NCBI GenBank assembly: GCA_903840265.1
Contig: CAIMFH010000140.1
Span: 17,659-81,658 of the forward strand
Length of the DNA: 64,000 bases
Direction: 5' to 3'
From: an uncultured Schlesneria sp.
GTDB lineage: Bacteria > Planctomycetota > Planctomycetia > Planctomycetales > Planctomycetaceae
Below are positions 51,201 through 58,751 of the stretch, one piece after another; within the stretch, counting starts at the first letter, position 1; each line of letters begins with the position of its first letter. Below the pieces are notes generated by a model. It was not told the DNA's origin, did no database searches, and saw only the letters and a list, made by a program, of their open reading frames with translations. A program made the translations under genes and the position numbers.

Positions 51201-51830
51201 TACGTCGCCCCCATGCTGGCCGACGCGACTCAGATTGACGGGCAGTTCTCGCTGGATGTCACGAACGGCGCCTTGCCACTGTCAGCCCCGATGAAGGGCG
51301 ACATGGCCGGCACGCTGTCCGTCCATCAAGTCCGCGTCCGTCCGGGTCCGGGTGGTCTACAGATCACGTCGTTCGTCGACCAGATCAGATCCATCATCAC
51401 TCGCAAAGCGCCCGCCGGTGCCCCGCAAGACCGCGTCTGGATGCAGATGCCCGAACAAGCGATCCCCATCAAACTGGTGGGAGGACGAGCCTATCACCAG
51501 AACGTCACCTTCCAGATCGGTGAAGGAACAGTCGTCTCGTCTGGTTCCGTCGGCTTGCTCGACGAATCGGTCGACCTCGTTTTGCAGATCGCGATCCTGG
51601 AAGACTGGATTAAAGATCAAAAGCTGCTGGCCGGTTTCAAGGGGAAGTCCCTGAAGGTTCCCGTCCGCGGCTCGCTTTCCCAATTCCAACTCGACCCGCG
51701 AGTCCTCACCGATCTGGCCACGCAAATCGGCGGCAGCGCCATCGAAGGAGCTTTGGGCGGCGCTCTTGAAGACAAGGTCGATGACCTGTTCAAAGGCAAG
51801 CTGAAGAAGTTCCTGCCGGGGCAGCAGTAA
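48237..51830 (+). CDS. Large AsmA-like membrane-anchored protein
   Basis: The 1197-residue protein has an Ala/Pro-rich cytoplasmic N-terminus and one transmembrane helix (about residues 33-52). Over 1100 periplasmic residues follow, rich in beta strands and Asp/Asn turns. Its opening (FPLYPGKVEIGSASLGWLQSV, then FSTSLPLWKLA) and the C-terminal region resemble AsmA/TamB/DUF748 proteins, which bridge the envelope to move phospholipids or help outer-membrane biogenesis. The ATG 48237 is supported by the N-terminal anchor. It is monocistronic, and no clear partner is visible. Confidence 0.75.
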   Translation: MTEVKSASAVAPASVVAEPAAPIKPRRRWFSRLLMLLGCSLVVAGWFAPMIVAQTELKQQVPKLLFPLYPGKVEIGSASLGWLQSVVVRDLHATDAEGNPFLDVKEFSTSLPLWKLAVSQANLGRLILLEPKVNLQFRADGSNAEDVLAKMMSGPPSKAPIPDFDLEVHGATVVMEHKETARLSTIQPLSLVVQSQKGAIEEFEVTIGDIPDKDAASLQPATDWIAFRFGNEPTQDGVAMTPGSKHIRLKAVGWNLDKLLPALARIEPTSELAGTIDADARSQVNLADAPSDWTKYDWSWDGRITISKFVLAGLSALKQDRVALESTSLAGRVAAQQQRLSMQGLQLQTEVGELTATGDIPLAGIEASPLNAFSSILADQDYTIHGHLDLQRLAALLPNTLRVREGTQVTSGSVDVNLKSELQNSARTWTADATVDKLAATNQGKPVSWNEPIKLNLLAHRAQDLVTIDQMTCQSDFFKLTGKGSLTDATFTANGDLNRLEENLQQFIDLGIDKIAGKLKIEGEIRRADADQVTLTAVVQMDNFQWNLSKDTVWQEAQLVLGMHAAAKTTGDSTLTQIQSGDMKLTSGPDTLVAALQQPVDLTSKAPAYAVKASLGGNLQTWQNRLRPFVSFAGWQLGGTTKIDTTITANPDQIELVSLTGDVTNLDARGPQWWIKEPQVKLESAGIWSVAQSQWTSPQTTVTATALAVRVHELLVDLKPNGQLERITGDAAFRGDLDKLSRWKNQALPIPSYTLMGTLEGRANLVEEGTVITADLDATVTKLVVADLETLANRELHWVALWREPELHLLGKGTYDLTADNLQLETASVQGDGLSVNAHGTLAQLSTTQQVDLQGELGYDWAIVSQRMGDSLKKSVQLTGKQTRPITLKGSLASLGSPNGLTDLAGTAGIGWDSATIEGLPVGPTDISAKLEKGIAQFAPIETTVAQGKVHLTPQIRLDSNPSILVLPTEKVIQGVQITPELCNQWLKYVAPMLADATQIDGQFSLDVTNGALPLSAPMKGDMAGTLSVHQVRVRPGPGGLQITSFVDQIRSIITRKAPAGAPQDRVWMQMPEQAIPIKLVGGRAYHQNVTFQIGEGTVVSSGSVGLLDESVDLVLQIAILEDWIKDQKLLAGFKGKSLKVPVRGSLSQFQLDPRVLTDLATQIGGSAIEGALGGALEDKVDDLFKGKLKKFLPGQQ

Positions 51831-51872
51831 GAGTGTTTAGCCACCGATGGACACGGATCGGCGAAGACGTGA

Positions 51873-52274
51873 TTGGACGTGGAGTCGTGGCTGGTGCGAG
51901 CTTTAACCATAACCGTTGTGCTGATCCTGCAGCTTGCCGGGTGCGCGCATGAGCCGCGCACGGTTGGGGCAGTGCCTCCTGAATCGCGAACTCAGCTCAG
52001 CAAAGCAGAAATAGTCCGTTGCGAACAAGTGGCTTGGGACGCAGTCAACTCTGCTGACATGCTGGACCGATTCCCGCCGGAACGAATCACCGCAGAGCCG
52101 CTCGAATTCAACAGCAAGGGAATCCAGTGTTACCTGGATCAAGAGGCGTTTGAGACCGTCGAAGTCGCCATCCCATCAGGGGGCCAATTCGGCTTTCACG
52201 CTTGTTACTTGGGCGTTACGCTGAAACGTGATAGCTATGAAGTCATGAGCATGCGGGAAAGTGCTTGGCCATGA
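51873..52274 (+). CDS. Predicted lipoprotein, small
   Basis: The 133-residue protein has an N-terminal hydrophobic stretch ending LQLAGCAHE, a good lipobox. The mature 100 residues contain no recognisable domain. It begins 42 bp after the AsmA-like gene. Its stop overlaps the next gene's ATG as ATGA (52271-52274), a mark of translational coupling. Confidence 0.6.
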   Translation: MDVESWLVRALTITVVLILQLAGCAHEPRTVGAVPPESRTQLSKAEIVRCEQVAWDAVNSADMLDRFPPERITAEPLEFNSKGIQCYLDQEAFETVEVAIPSGGQFGFHACYLGVTLKRDSYEVMSMRESAWP

Positions 52275-52690
52275 CCGCGAGACCAACTTCCACAGGACGC
52301 CCCATGCAAGCCTGCTTCGACGGTTGGCGACGTAAAGCGGGCTGTGTCACTCTCGTGATCGCGTGTCTAATCATGGGAATGGGGTATGCGCGGAGTTCTA
52401 ACCAGTTCCTTCGACGCGACGTCATCCTTTTTGAGCACAATGGATCGCGGTATGTAATAGTCGCGAAGAAGGAAACTATTGTTGTGGTCAAACACGCCGG
52501 TCCTGAAAGCCTTATCACATGGCAATGGAGAGGCGGAAACCTTGGCTTCGCACAAGATGACGTGATATACCCTATCCCATACTGGTCTGTTGCGCTTCCG
52601 CTCGCAGTTTTATCCGGCTACCTGATCGTCTGGGAACCGCCCAAAAGACAACGAGCGCCGGAAGCTGCTAACTCAACCGTGTCAGTTTGA
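52271..52690 (+). CDS. Small membrane protein of unknown function
   Basis: The 139-residue protein has hydrophobic segments at about residues 22-37 and 102-120, and a charged C-terminus. Family not recognised. The ATG at 52271 overlaps the stop of the lipoprotein gene (ATGA), so the two are coupled. An alternative TTG start at 52265 adds two residues. Its 3' end overlaps the convergent sulfatase stop by 23 bp. Confidence 0.55.
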   Translation: MTARPTSTGRPMQACFDGWRRKAGCVTLVIACLIMGMGYARSSNQFLRRDVILFEHNGSRYVIVAKKETIVVVKHAGPESLITWQWRGGNLGFAQDDVIYPIPYWSVALPLAVLSGYLIVWEPPKRQRAPEAANSTVSV

Positions 52691-54236
52691 CCACGTTCAG
52701 CTTGGCCAGCAGGCGCACGAATTCGACCTGCTGCGCTGGCGTGCGGACATACGACGAGTGCGCGAGGTTCTTGATTTCCAGAGGATCGTTCTGCAGGTCG
52801 TACATCTCGTACTGGCGTTTGGTGAGCGGAAAGTCGGCGTCGTAGTATTCGGCCAGTTTGTAGCGTGATTCACGAATGCTCACGATGTGGTTCGGTGGCA
52901 GCGGGTGCGGACCTGTTTGCCCGGACTGATAGTCGTCATAGGTGAAGACGATGTAGTCCTGCACCGGCGGAGCGGACGGATTCAGGACGATGCTCGAATA
53001 GTCCACCCCTTGCCATCTCTTGCAGGCGAGTTTCGGGGCACCGAATAGCGTCGCCAACGTCGGCAGCAGATCGACGTGAGACACCAGTGCTTTGGTCGAG
53101 CGAGCCGTTGGATACAGGACGGGGTTCGAATAGACGAGGGGGATGTTGATGGACTCTTCGTAGAAATTAAAGTTTTTCTGACGCTGACCGCCGTGTGCTA
53201 ATCCCATTTCGCCGTGATCGGCGATGCGAACCACAAGAGTGTTCTTCAGCAATTCTTTCCGTTCCAGAACGTCGAGCACCCTGACCAGGTTGCCGTCCGA
53301 GACCTTCATCAGGTTGCCGTAGAAATTCAGGTAGGCTCGCTGCATCTCTGTTGTAGTGATCTCGCCCAGGCCCGCTTTCGTGAGTGCCAGAAACTGTTGT
53401 TGAGCGGTCGGCTTGGTCGACAGGTTCTCGTTGACGGTGGCCGGCGGTTGGATGGTCCCGATCGTCCAATCGTCCGTATAACCGCCGCTCGTCATGAGCT
53501 TGGGATAGAACAGCACGTCGTGTGGATTGACGAGAGAAACGATCAGGCAGAACGGCTGTTGATTGGACGCGACCTTTTCCAGATAGGCGATGACTCCTTC
53601 CTCGCCGTCGAGGTAGTCTCCATCATCGTTCATGAAGCGACCGTCGTTGTCGTAGGTCCCGCCACCTTCTTCGGTGGCCGCAGTATTGGCCCCGGCATCC
53701 TGAGGATTCCAGCGTGTGTAACCATACTGGCCAAGGTCACTGGGAACGTAATCCGTCCCCTTTGGTTTGACCAGATGCCACTTCCCTTTATAGACCACGT
53801 TGTAGCCCGCGGCCGACATTACGGTGGCGATATTGCTGAGCTTGTTGGGGAGCGGCAATTGCACTTGGGGATACTGCGCGGTCGTCATCGCGCTTTCGAG
53901 CGTATACTTAACCCCATGCTGCGCGGGAAAGAATCCGGTTTGGATCGTTGCGCGCGCTGGCGAGCACATGCAGGCGTTCGTGAAGGCGTTCTCGAACGTG
54001 AGCCCGTTTTTCTTCAGTCGAGTTAATCCGGGCAGATTCTGTTCTTCCCAGCCGACCGGAAAGTGCTGGATCTTCCGTTCCTGGTCTGTCATAAAAATGA
54101 CCAGGTTCATGCGAAGTCCGCTGGATTTGGCTGGGGGTGGACTGGCAGCTTCGGCAGAGTTGTTCAAGAACGGCAGGGCCACCGCACCAGTTGCCGCGGC
54201 CATCAGTTCTCGCCGCGTCATGCCATTGCCATTCAT
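52668..54236 (-). CDS. Exported sulfatase (second copy, divergent in sequence)
   Basis: The 522-residue type I sulfatase has a TAT-like signal MTRRELMAAATGAVALP (twin arginines RR). NLVIFMTDQERK gives the metal site and the CMCSPARATIQTGFFP motif the formylglycine cysteine (about residue 91). KGKWHLVKP and ADHGEMGLAHG supply other metal and sulfate ligands. The last 23 bp overlap the convergent membrane-protein gene. ATG 54236 is preferred because it gives the signal peptide. It requires formylglycine-generating enzyme from elsewhere. Confidence 0.9.
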   Translation of the reverse strand: MNGNGMTRRELMAAATGAVALPFLNNSAEAASPPPAKSSGLRMNLVIFMTDQERKIQHFPVGWEEQNLPGLTRLKKNGLTFENAFTNACMCSPARATIQTGFFPAQHGVKYTLESAMTTAQYPQVQLPLPNKLSNIATVMSAAGYNVVYKGKWHLVKPKGTDYVPSDLGQYGYTRWNPQDAGANTAATEEGGGTYDNDGRFMNDDGDYLDGEEGVIAYLEKVASNQQPFCLIVSLVNPHDVLFYPKLMTSGGYTDDWTIGTIQPPATVNENLSTKPTAQQQFLALTKAGLGEITTTEMQRAYLNFYGNLMKVSDGNLVRVLDVLERKELLKNTLVVRIADHGEMGLAHGGQRQKNFNFYEESINIPLVYSNPVLYPTARSTKALVSHVDLLPTLATLFGAPKLACKRWQGVDYSSIVLNPSAPPVQDYIVFTYDDYQSGQTGPHPLPPNHIVSIRESRYKLAEYYDADFPLTKRQYEMYDLQNDPLEIKNLAHSSYVRTPAQQVEFVRLLAKLNVVKLTRLS

Positions 54237-54497
54237 CAGACAAATCCTTCTGTTTGAATCTGTTTCGTCGCGAATGTCGCATCCTGCGACATGTATCACG
54301 ACGAACCTGCTTTCTATCGACCGACGCCTAGCCTGAAAGAAGGCAATGTCGACAGAATCATCAGATGTGCGGCGACCCGCGGGTTTCGCGATTGGAAAAC
54401 ATCAGCCGCGATCAGGCGGAAGTCGCCGTGTTTGCGCAGAAGGATTGCAGGTCAATTCCTGACCAACGCGTGCCGTGAGGCTCGATCTTGGCACTCG

Positions 54498-55076
54498 TTA
54501 CTTCTCGACGATGCGCCACGCGAATCGTTCCAATCTGACACCCAACAGAGCAAGGGTTCGGTTGAACGAGGTTCGGAATTGGCGCTCGCCGGTTTTGTCA
54601 CCGCCGCGCAGTTTTGTTGCCACCGAGACCACGATCCCGGCTTCACCCCCTTCGCACATCGCCGCGGCCAGCTTCATCTGAGTAGGTGACAGCGTGACAA
54701 CATGGCGGCAGAAGTCGGGCCTTTGAATTGTCAGCCGGGTTTCATCAACACTCAGACCCAGATGGGCCTTGAAGGGAACCTCTTGAATCTTGGGATTGAT
54801 TCGATAGGTTACCGACGACAGTCCCAGCAAGTTTGCCGTGACCCCCTGCGGCCGTTCGGCGATCTGCTCTTCGATCAGTCCTTGCTCAACAAAGGCCGAG
54901 ATTATTGCGTCGACGAAGTTGCCATTTTCTCCGAGCGAATCCCGCAGATGCTCGATCAAGAACTCGGTCCGACCTCGCTTGAACCGCGCGGAAAGAATCT
55001 GCCTGCCCGAGGCAATCGCCGCAGCCAGGGAATCGACAGGATCTGAAGAGCTGTTCACGAACACGAATTCCTTCAT
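54498..55076 (-). CDS. Uncharacterised soluble protein
   Basis: The 192-residue cytoplasmic protein contains charged helices and conserved-looking blocks (GRQILSARFKRGRTEFLIEHL and GNFVDAIISAFVEQGLIEEQ). A C-terminal part has SPTQMKLAAAMCEGGEAGIVVS and FRTSFNRTLALLGV. No known domain is recognised. ATG 55076 is favoured over 55145, because the extra N-terminal stretch is rich in Arg/Ser and unlikely. Confidence 0.5.
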   Translation of the reverse strand: MKEFVFVNSSSDPVDSLAAAIASGRQILSARFKRGRTEFLIEHLRDSLGENGNFVDAIISAFVEQGLIEEQIAERPQGVTANLLGLSSVTYRINPKIQEVPFKAHLGLSVDETRLTIQRPDFCRHVVTLSPTQMKLAAAMCEGGEAGIVVSVATKLRGGDKTGERQFRTSFNRTLALLGVRLERFAWRIVEK

Positions 55077-55302
55077 CTGCAAGAGATGCGTTCTTGCGGA
55101 AGGAGATCGTCGAAACAGATTTGAAACGAAGAACCCCAATCGCAATTCGCGGCAGGCATATTATCAGGATCGAGATCGAATCACTTGAATGGGATGGAAA
55201 AAACCGCGATACCGATTCGTCGCCAAGGCTGCGACTTTGTATTTGGGAGGGCGAGGCTCCTGCCGAGCCGCGCCTGTCGATGGACTCACAATAACACGCG
55301 CC

Positions 55303-55466
55303 CGGGTGCCACTGACGACGGCTTTGCGTCGCCAGTGTCTTGCCGATGTGTCAAAGGGTAAACCATGCGAGGTGACGCTGAATGTTACACACCCTCGTCA
55401 CCCGAACAAAGCAATCCCAGCGACGCGAAGACACTGGTGGCCCAGAGCTGCCACCAGTGGCACCCG
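55303..55466 (+). repeat. 164-bp MITE-like repeat, copy 2
   Basis: It is about 90% identical to 38571-38734 and in the same orientation. The differences cluster in the middle, and the terminal inverted repeats are intact. It is inserted between a soluble-protein gene and a TfoX-like gene. A GAGGCTCCTGCCGAGCC tract just upstream (about 55249-55270) is another short dispersed-repeat-like word. Confidence 0.85.
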
Positions 55467-55549
55467 ATCTGAAATCCAAAACGAGCGTTACCGAGCACAG
55501 TCATTGAGAGCGGGCATCAAAGCGAGCTGCCCGTAACTGGAAGAAGACG

Positions 55550-55882
55550 ATGGCATTCGATCAATCGCTGGCAGCACGGATTCGTGAAGGTCTGGTCCCG
55601 GTGGCGGGGATCACCGAAAAGAAAATGTTTGGCGGGATCGCGTTCCTGCTGAACGGCAACATCTGCGTTGGTGTCTGGGGTGACTCGCTGATTGTCCGCC
55701 TCGACATTGAGGAGGGGGCGTCGGCACTCTACGAGCCTCATGTGCGCGAATTCGACGGGACTGGCAGGCCGATGAGAGGTTGGATCCTGATCGATCCAGC
55801 GGGGATCGAAGAGGATCTTGCTCTGAAGGAATGGCTATTTCGAGGTTGCGAGTTTGTGAAAACGTTGCCCGCCAAGCAGTAA
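55550..55882 (+). CDS. TfoX/Sxy N-terminal-domain protein
   Basis: The 110-residue protein has the TfoX-N signature: EKKMFGGIAFLLNGNICVGVWGDSLIVRL near residues 23-52, and a C-terminal helix. In gammaproteobacteria TfoX activates competence genes, but single-domain versions like this are widespread and their function is unknown. It stands alone on the plus strand, upstream of the inverted-repeat cassette. The promoter may lie in the interval containing the MITE-like repeat. Confidence 0.85.
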   Translation: MAFDQSLAARIREGLVPVAGITEKKMFGGIAFLLNGNICVGVWGDSLIVRLDIEEGASALYEPHVREFDGTGRPMRGWILIDPAGIEEDLALKEWLFRGCEFVKTLPAKQ

Positions 55883-55924
55883 GACTTCACCGCTTGGCGA
55901 GCGTCTCAAGGAACTTAGAACCTA

Positions 55925-56010
55925 TCCCACGTCGCTGTGGCGTCCCGCGAGCAGTAGCCCACTTGGCCTAACCCATGCTTCAACGCGACACATAAGTGCT
56001 ATCAGCACTA
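55925..56010 (+). repeat. 86-bp inverted repeat, left arm of cassette
   Basis: It matches the reverse complement of 57563-57648 at 75 of 86 positions. It ends in the perfect 16-bp-type palindrome AGTGCTATCAGCACT. The stop codon of the lipoprotein gene (TAG, 56008-56010) lies in the outermost palindrome. Confidence 0.8.
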
Positions 56011-56403
56011 ACGTCGTGATTGTTTGGCCAGCTTGCGATGCTCCATCGCGACCTGATTCTGTTGGCCCTCCTGCAGTCGCGCGATGTCGAATGCGGTCGC
56101 GCGCTGGCTGTCGATCATGGTGGTCAAATTACGCTGTGCGGCAGGCCAATCGCCAGACCGCGATTTCTCCACGATCGCCAGCAGAGCGTCGAGTTCGCCT
56201 CGCGAAATGTTATCGGCATCGAACTGAGCCTGAATCTTCTTCTCAGCCGCAGCCACCCAGTCCAGCTTCTTGGCGAAAACTGCTGTTTGTAACGGCTTCA
56301 TCAGTTCCCGGCTGGCCGGGCTGAATTGCTGCGAACCGCAACCCACAACGAATACCATCAGCAGCAATGCGCATATCAACGGTCTGCGAACAAATAAGAT
56401 CAT
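56008..56403 (-). CDS. Small lipoprotein (DUF1559 partner)
   Basis: The 131-residue protein has an N-terminal hydrophobic helix, then VVGCGSQ, a lipobox, and a charged, largely helical mature part. No domain is recognised. It is 42 bp downstream of the DUF1559 gene on the same strand, so both are probably one operon. The pairing of DUF1559 proteins with small lipoproteins is common in Planctomycetota, and an envelope role is likely but unproven. Confidence 0.7.
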   Translation of the reverse strand: MILFVRRPLICALLLMVFVVGCGSQQFSPASRELMKPLQTAVFAKKLDWVAAAEKKIQAQFDADNISRGELDALLAIVEKSRSGDWPAAQRNLTTMIDSQRATAFDIARLQEGQQNQVAMEHRKLAKQSRR

Positions 56404-56445
56404 TGAGAAACTCCCTATCGATTTTGAGTTGGATTCAATTGGACG

Positions 56446-57423
56446 TTACCACTCGCCGACAACTTCGCTTCCGGCGGATGTCGCCAGGTAGGACCAGACC
56501 AACGAGTCCATCGACTTCGAAGCAAAGCGGACGCTGCCATCCCCCAGCAGCACATGGCAGCCGTCGGAATGCAGTGAATACATTTCATCGACTAGGCCTA
56601 AGTTGCTGTTAGGGGGATGGATCACCGGCGGGATCTCGAACTGTCCGCCGGGGCCTGAGTGGACGTTGATCTGGGGGGCCGCTTCGTCGGAGCCGGCGTA
56701 GGCAAACCGCGCGGTGGGGCATGTTTGCGAGTTGGGAACGATGCCGACCCAGGTCGCGCCGATGGTGTGAAATGTCGTTTGTTCTCCCATGAACACGGTG
56801 TTCGTCAGTCCGTCCGTGATCGAAGCGATGCGCGTCCGGCCGTTACGATAGAGCGGCCCGTTCGCCAGACCCGAGAGATCGCCCGCGTCGCCCCACACCT
56901 CGATCTGTCCCGCGTTCGCCACGTAGTTGCTCAGCGAGAACGTTGCCAGCGTATTCGCCCCGGCACCGCAGCCGTCGACGACGTTGTACACGCCTGTCGC
57001 AGAGACATCTGACGGGCAGCGATAAGTCGACACGGCCGTGAGAGCCTGAGAGGCGTTGCTGGGATGCCAGGATGGCAAGTTGATGTTGAACGAGTTGTAG
57101 AGATTCGCTTTCTCGAGTTGCGGCAGCATCATCATCAACATCGTCCAGCCCGGACCATTGTCTCCGTTGCCGTTTGGCGTCCCCATCACCGGATCGACAT
57201 TCGGTTGCACCAGATAAGACGGCGGAAAAACCTGGTGAGTGTCGTGGTAGTTGTGAAGCGCTAAGCCGATCTGCTTCAAATTGTTCTTGCACTGCGTCCG
57301 CCGCGCCGCTTCCCTGGCTTGCTGAACGGCCGGCAACAACAGTGCGATCAGGACGGCAATAATCGCAATGACGACTAATAATTCAATCAACGTGAATCCA
57401 CGCGTGGATTTTCGATTTAACAT
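56446..57423 (-). CDS. DUF1559 protein with type IV pilin-like N-terminus
   Basis: The 325-residue protein begins [24 protein letters not shown], a type IV prepilin-like signal with the cleavage motif GFTLIE and hydrophobic alpha-1 helix. The following [27 protein letters not shown] and the C-terminal DGSVRF tail are characteristic of the DUF1559 family, expanded greatly in Planctomycetota. It is probably cleaved by a prepilin peptidase and assembled at the cell surface. ATG 57423 is chosen because it starts at the prepilin signal; the frame to 57468 adds 15 residues. Confidence 0.95.
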   Translation of the reverse strand: MLNRKSTRGFTLIELLVVIAIIAVLIALLLPAVQQAREAARRTQCKNNLKQIGLALHNYHDTHQVFPPSYLVQPNVDPVMGTPNGNGDNGPGWTMLMMMLPQLEKANLYNSFNINLPSWHPSNASQALTAVSTYRCPSDVSATGVYNVVDGCGAGANTLATFSLSNYVANAGQIEVWGDAGDLSGLANGPLYRNGRTRIASITDGLTNTVFMGEQTTFHTIGATWVGIVPNSQTCPTARFAYAGSDEAAPQINVHSGPGGQFEIPPVIHPPNSNLGLVDEMYSLHSDGCHVLLGDGSVRFASKSMDSLVWSYLATSAGSEVVGEW

Positions 57424-57562
57424 GATTCCCTCAAAGAAGCCAAAGATAGACGTACCGCGAGCCAGCAAAGTTCTTGCACGGCAAGACTGCAGGCGGTCCG
57501 GCGCTGTCAGACATCGTTCGCGAACGTCGGGAACGTCCCGAATCGCGAGAACAAATGGCGAC

Positions 57563-57648
57563 TAGTGCTGATAGCACTTACGTGTCGCGTTGAAACATCG
57601 GTTTGACTAAGTGGCTTTCTGCTCGCGGGACGCCACAGTCACGTGGGA
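57563..57648 (-). repeat. 86-bp inverted repeat, right arm of cassette
   Basis: It is the inverted partner (75/86) of 55925-56010. It lies 140 bp upstream of the DUF1559 start and 6 bp past the stop of the His/Cys-rich gene. The two arms enclose exactly the lipoprotein and DUF1559 genes. Confidence 0.8.
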
Positions 57649-57653
57649 TGCGT

Positions 57654-58058
57654 CTAAATGAGAGGGGGGCCGCGAGAAACCGGCCGACAGAGGAACCGCG
57701 CCGATGATTGCGGGGCGGGAGTGGCAACGAGGACTTCGCTGAGTTCGCAGTAGGCCACCGTAGGAGCTTCAACGATTGACGCGAATGGCTGCGTCAATAC
57801 ATGGCACAGCGGGCAATGCTCATCATGATCCGGCGCGTGAGGCGTCTGAGCGGGAGTCTGTTCTCGCGAATCACCCGTTGTCGACTTACGGTCGCACGAG
57901 TGGTGGCCGCAAGAACAACGCTTCACCAAGGGCGAATCACCGCATTCGCGAACGCCGGTCGCGGCAGGCAGCACATGCTCGTCAAGCTGATGCCATGGCG
58001 CAACGATCAACGTCACCCAGACATGGGCGGCGACCGCAACTAGAGCCACAGTTTTCAT
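57654..58058 (-). CDS. Exported His/Cys-rich protein
   Basis: The 134-residue protein has a hydrophobic N-terminal segment (about residues 1-22). The mature part is rich in His, Cys and Asp: CSCGHHSCDRK, then HAPDHDEHCPLCHVLTQPF. The CPLCH pattern occurs in DUF2946-type small proteins linked to metal-related genes. It probably binds metal outside the cytoplasm. It lies 155 bp downstream of the Fur-type regulator gene, preceded by palindromic sites at 58149-58178. ATG 58058 is preferred to GTG 58073. Confidence 0.7.
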   Translation of the reverse strand: MKTVALVAVAAHVWVTLIVAPWHQLDEHVLPAATGVRECGDSPLVKRCSCGHHSCDRKSTTGDSREQTPAQTPHAPDHDEHCPLCHVLTQPFASIVEAPTVAYCELSEVLVATPAPQSSARFLCRPVSRGPPLI

Positions 58059-58148
58059 CAGCCGACCGGACACGATTCAGAATTCCAAGAGACAATCTTC
58101 GCCGACGGAAACCCGCCGCGCGACCATCCTACGCGTAATGCAATAGAT

Positions 58149-58178
58149 TTGCAAAAGCAATATTGTGCAAACGCACAA
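58149..58178 (-). promoter_or_regulatory. Twin palindromes, candidate Fur-family operator
   Basis: Two adjacent inverted repeats occur: TTGCAAAAGCAA (58149-58160, TTGC/GCAA) and TTGTGCAAACGCACAA (58163-58178, TTGTGC/GCACAA). They lie upstream of the His/Cys-rich gene and just after the Fur-family gene, the geometry expected of a metal-responsive operator. Binding has not been shown and the sequence is not a canonical E. coli Fur box. Confidence 0.5.
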
Positions 58179-58213
58179 TTTCTGATGGGATCTTGGAATT
58201 CACTGCGTTGACT

Positions 58214-58651
58214 TCAACTGCAGGTCAGGCAATGACCGCGCACCAGGATCTCTGTCACACTTCCCACTTGCGAGAGTTGTTTCAACGTCGACTTCGGCAG
58301 ATCCAGCTCACGCAGGCAGGTAACTTGGCCGCATCGGACACAAACGAAATGCGGATGCTGACCCCCGTGCTCGTGGTCGGCATCGCGAAGTTCGAACCGC
58401 CAGGCATGGTCGCCCAGCTCGGTGCGCGAGACCAACCCCGCCTCGGCCAGATCGTTCAGATTGCGAAAGACAGTCGCTTTATCGAACCCCAGTGGCACCA
58501 GATCGACCGAGATCTCGGCGTGCGTCGCCGGAGCTTTTGACTTCTGCAGCCATTGCAGCACCGCCGTGCGAGCGGCCGTGCTGCGCAGCCCCGCCTTCGC
58601 CAGTGTCTCGCGCGTCTGGGCGATCGATTCAATGTCCTGCTTGCGTGCCAT
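58214..58651 (-). CDS. Fur-family metal-dependent regulator
   Basis: The 145-residue regulator has an N-terminal winged helix (about 12-82: LRSTAARTAVLQWLQKSKAP, FDKATVFRNLNDLAEAGLV). The C-terminal dimerisation part has HPHFVCVRCGQVTCL, two Cys of a C-x2-C zinc site, and HCLTC at the end, the second C-x2-C. These structural zinc motifs occur in Zur, Fur and PerR alike, so the sensed metal is unclear. The adjacent His/Cys-rich exported protein points to zinc or copper. ATG 58651 has a GGTGG site; GTG 58663 adds four residues. Confidence 0.9.
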   Translation of the reverse strand: MARKQDIESIAQTRETLAKAGLRSTAARTAVLQWLQKSKAPATHAEISVDLVPLGFDKATVFRNLNDLAEAGLVSRTELGDHAWRFELRDADHEHGGQHPHFVCVRCGQVTCLRELDLPKSTLKQLSQVGSVTEILVRGHCLTCS

Positions 58652-58751
58652 CACATCCACCAAAGGTTTGTTGTCGCTGAAACCTCATGTATGGTACACG
58701 TCTTCACGCAACTGACAAACCGACGGTGGCACGACTGCACCGCCGTGACAC

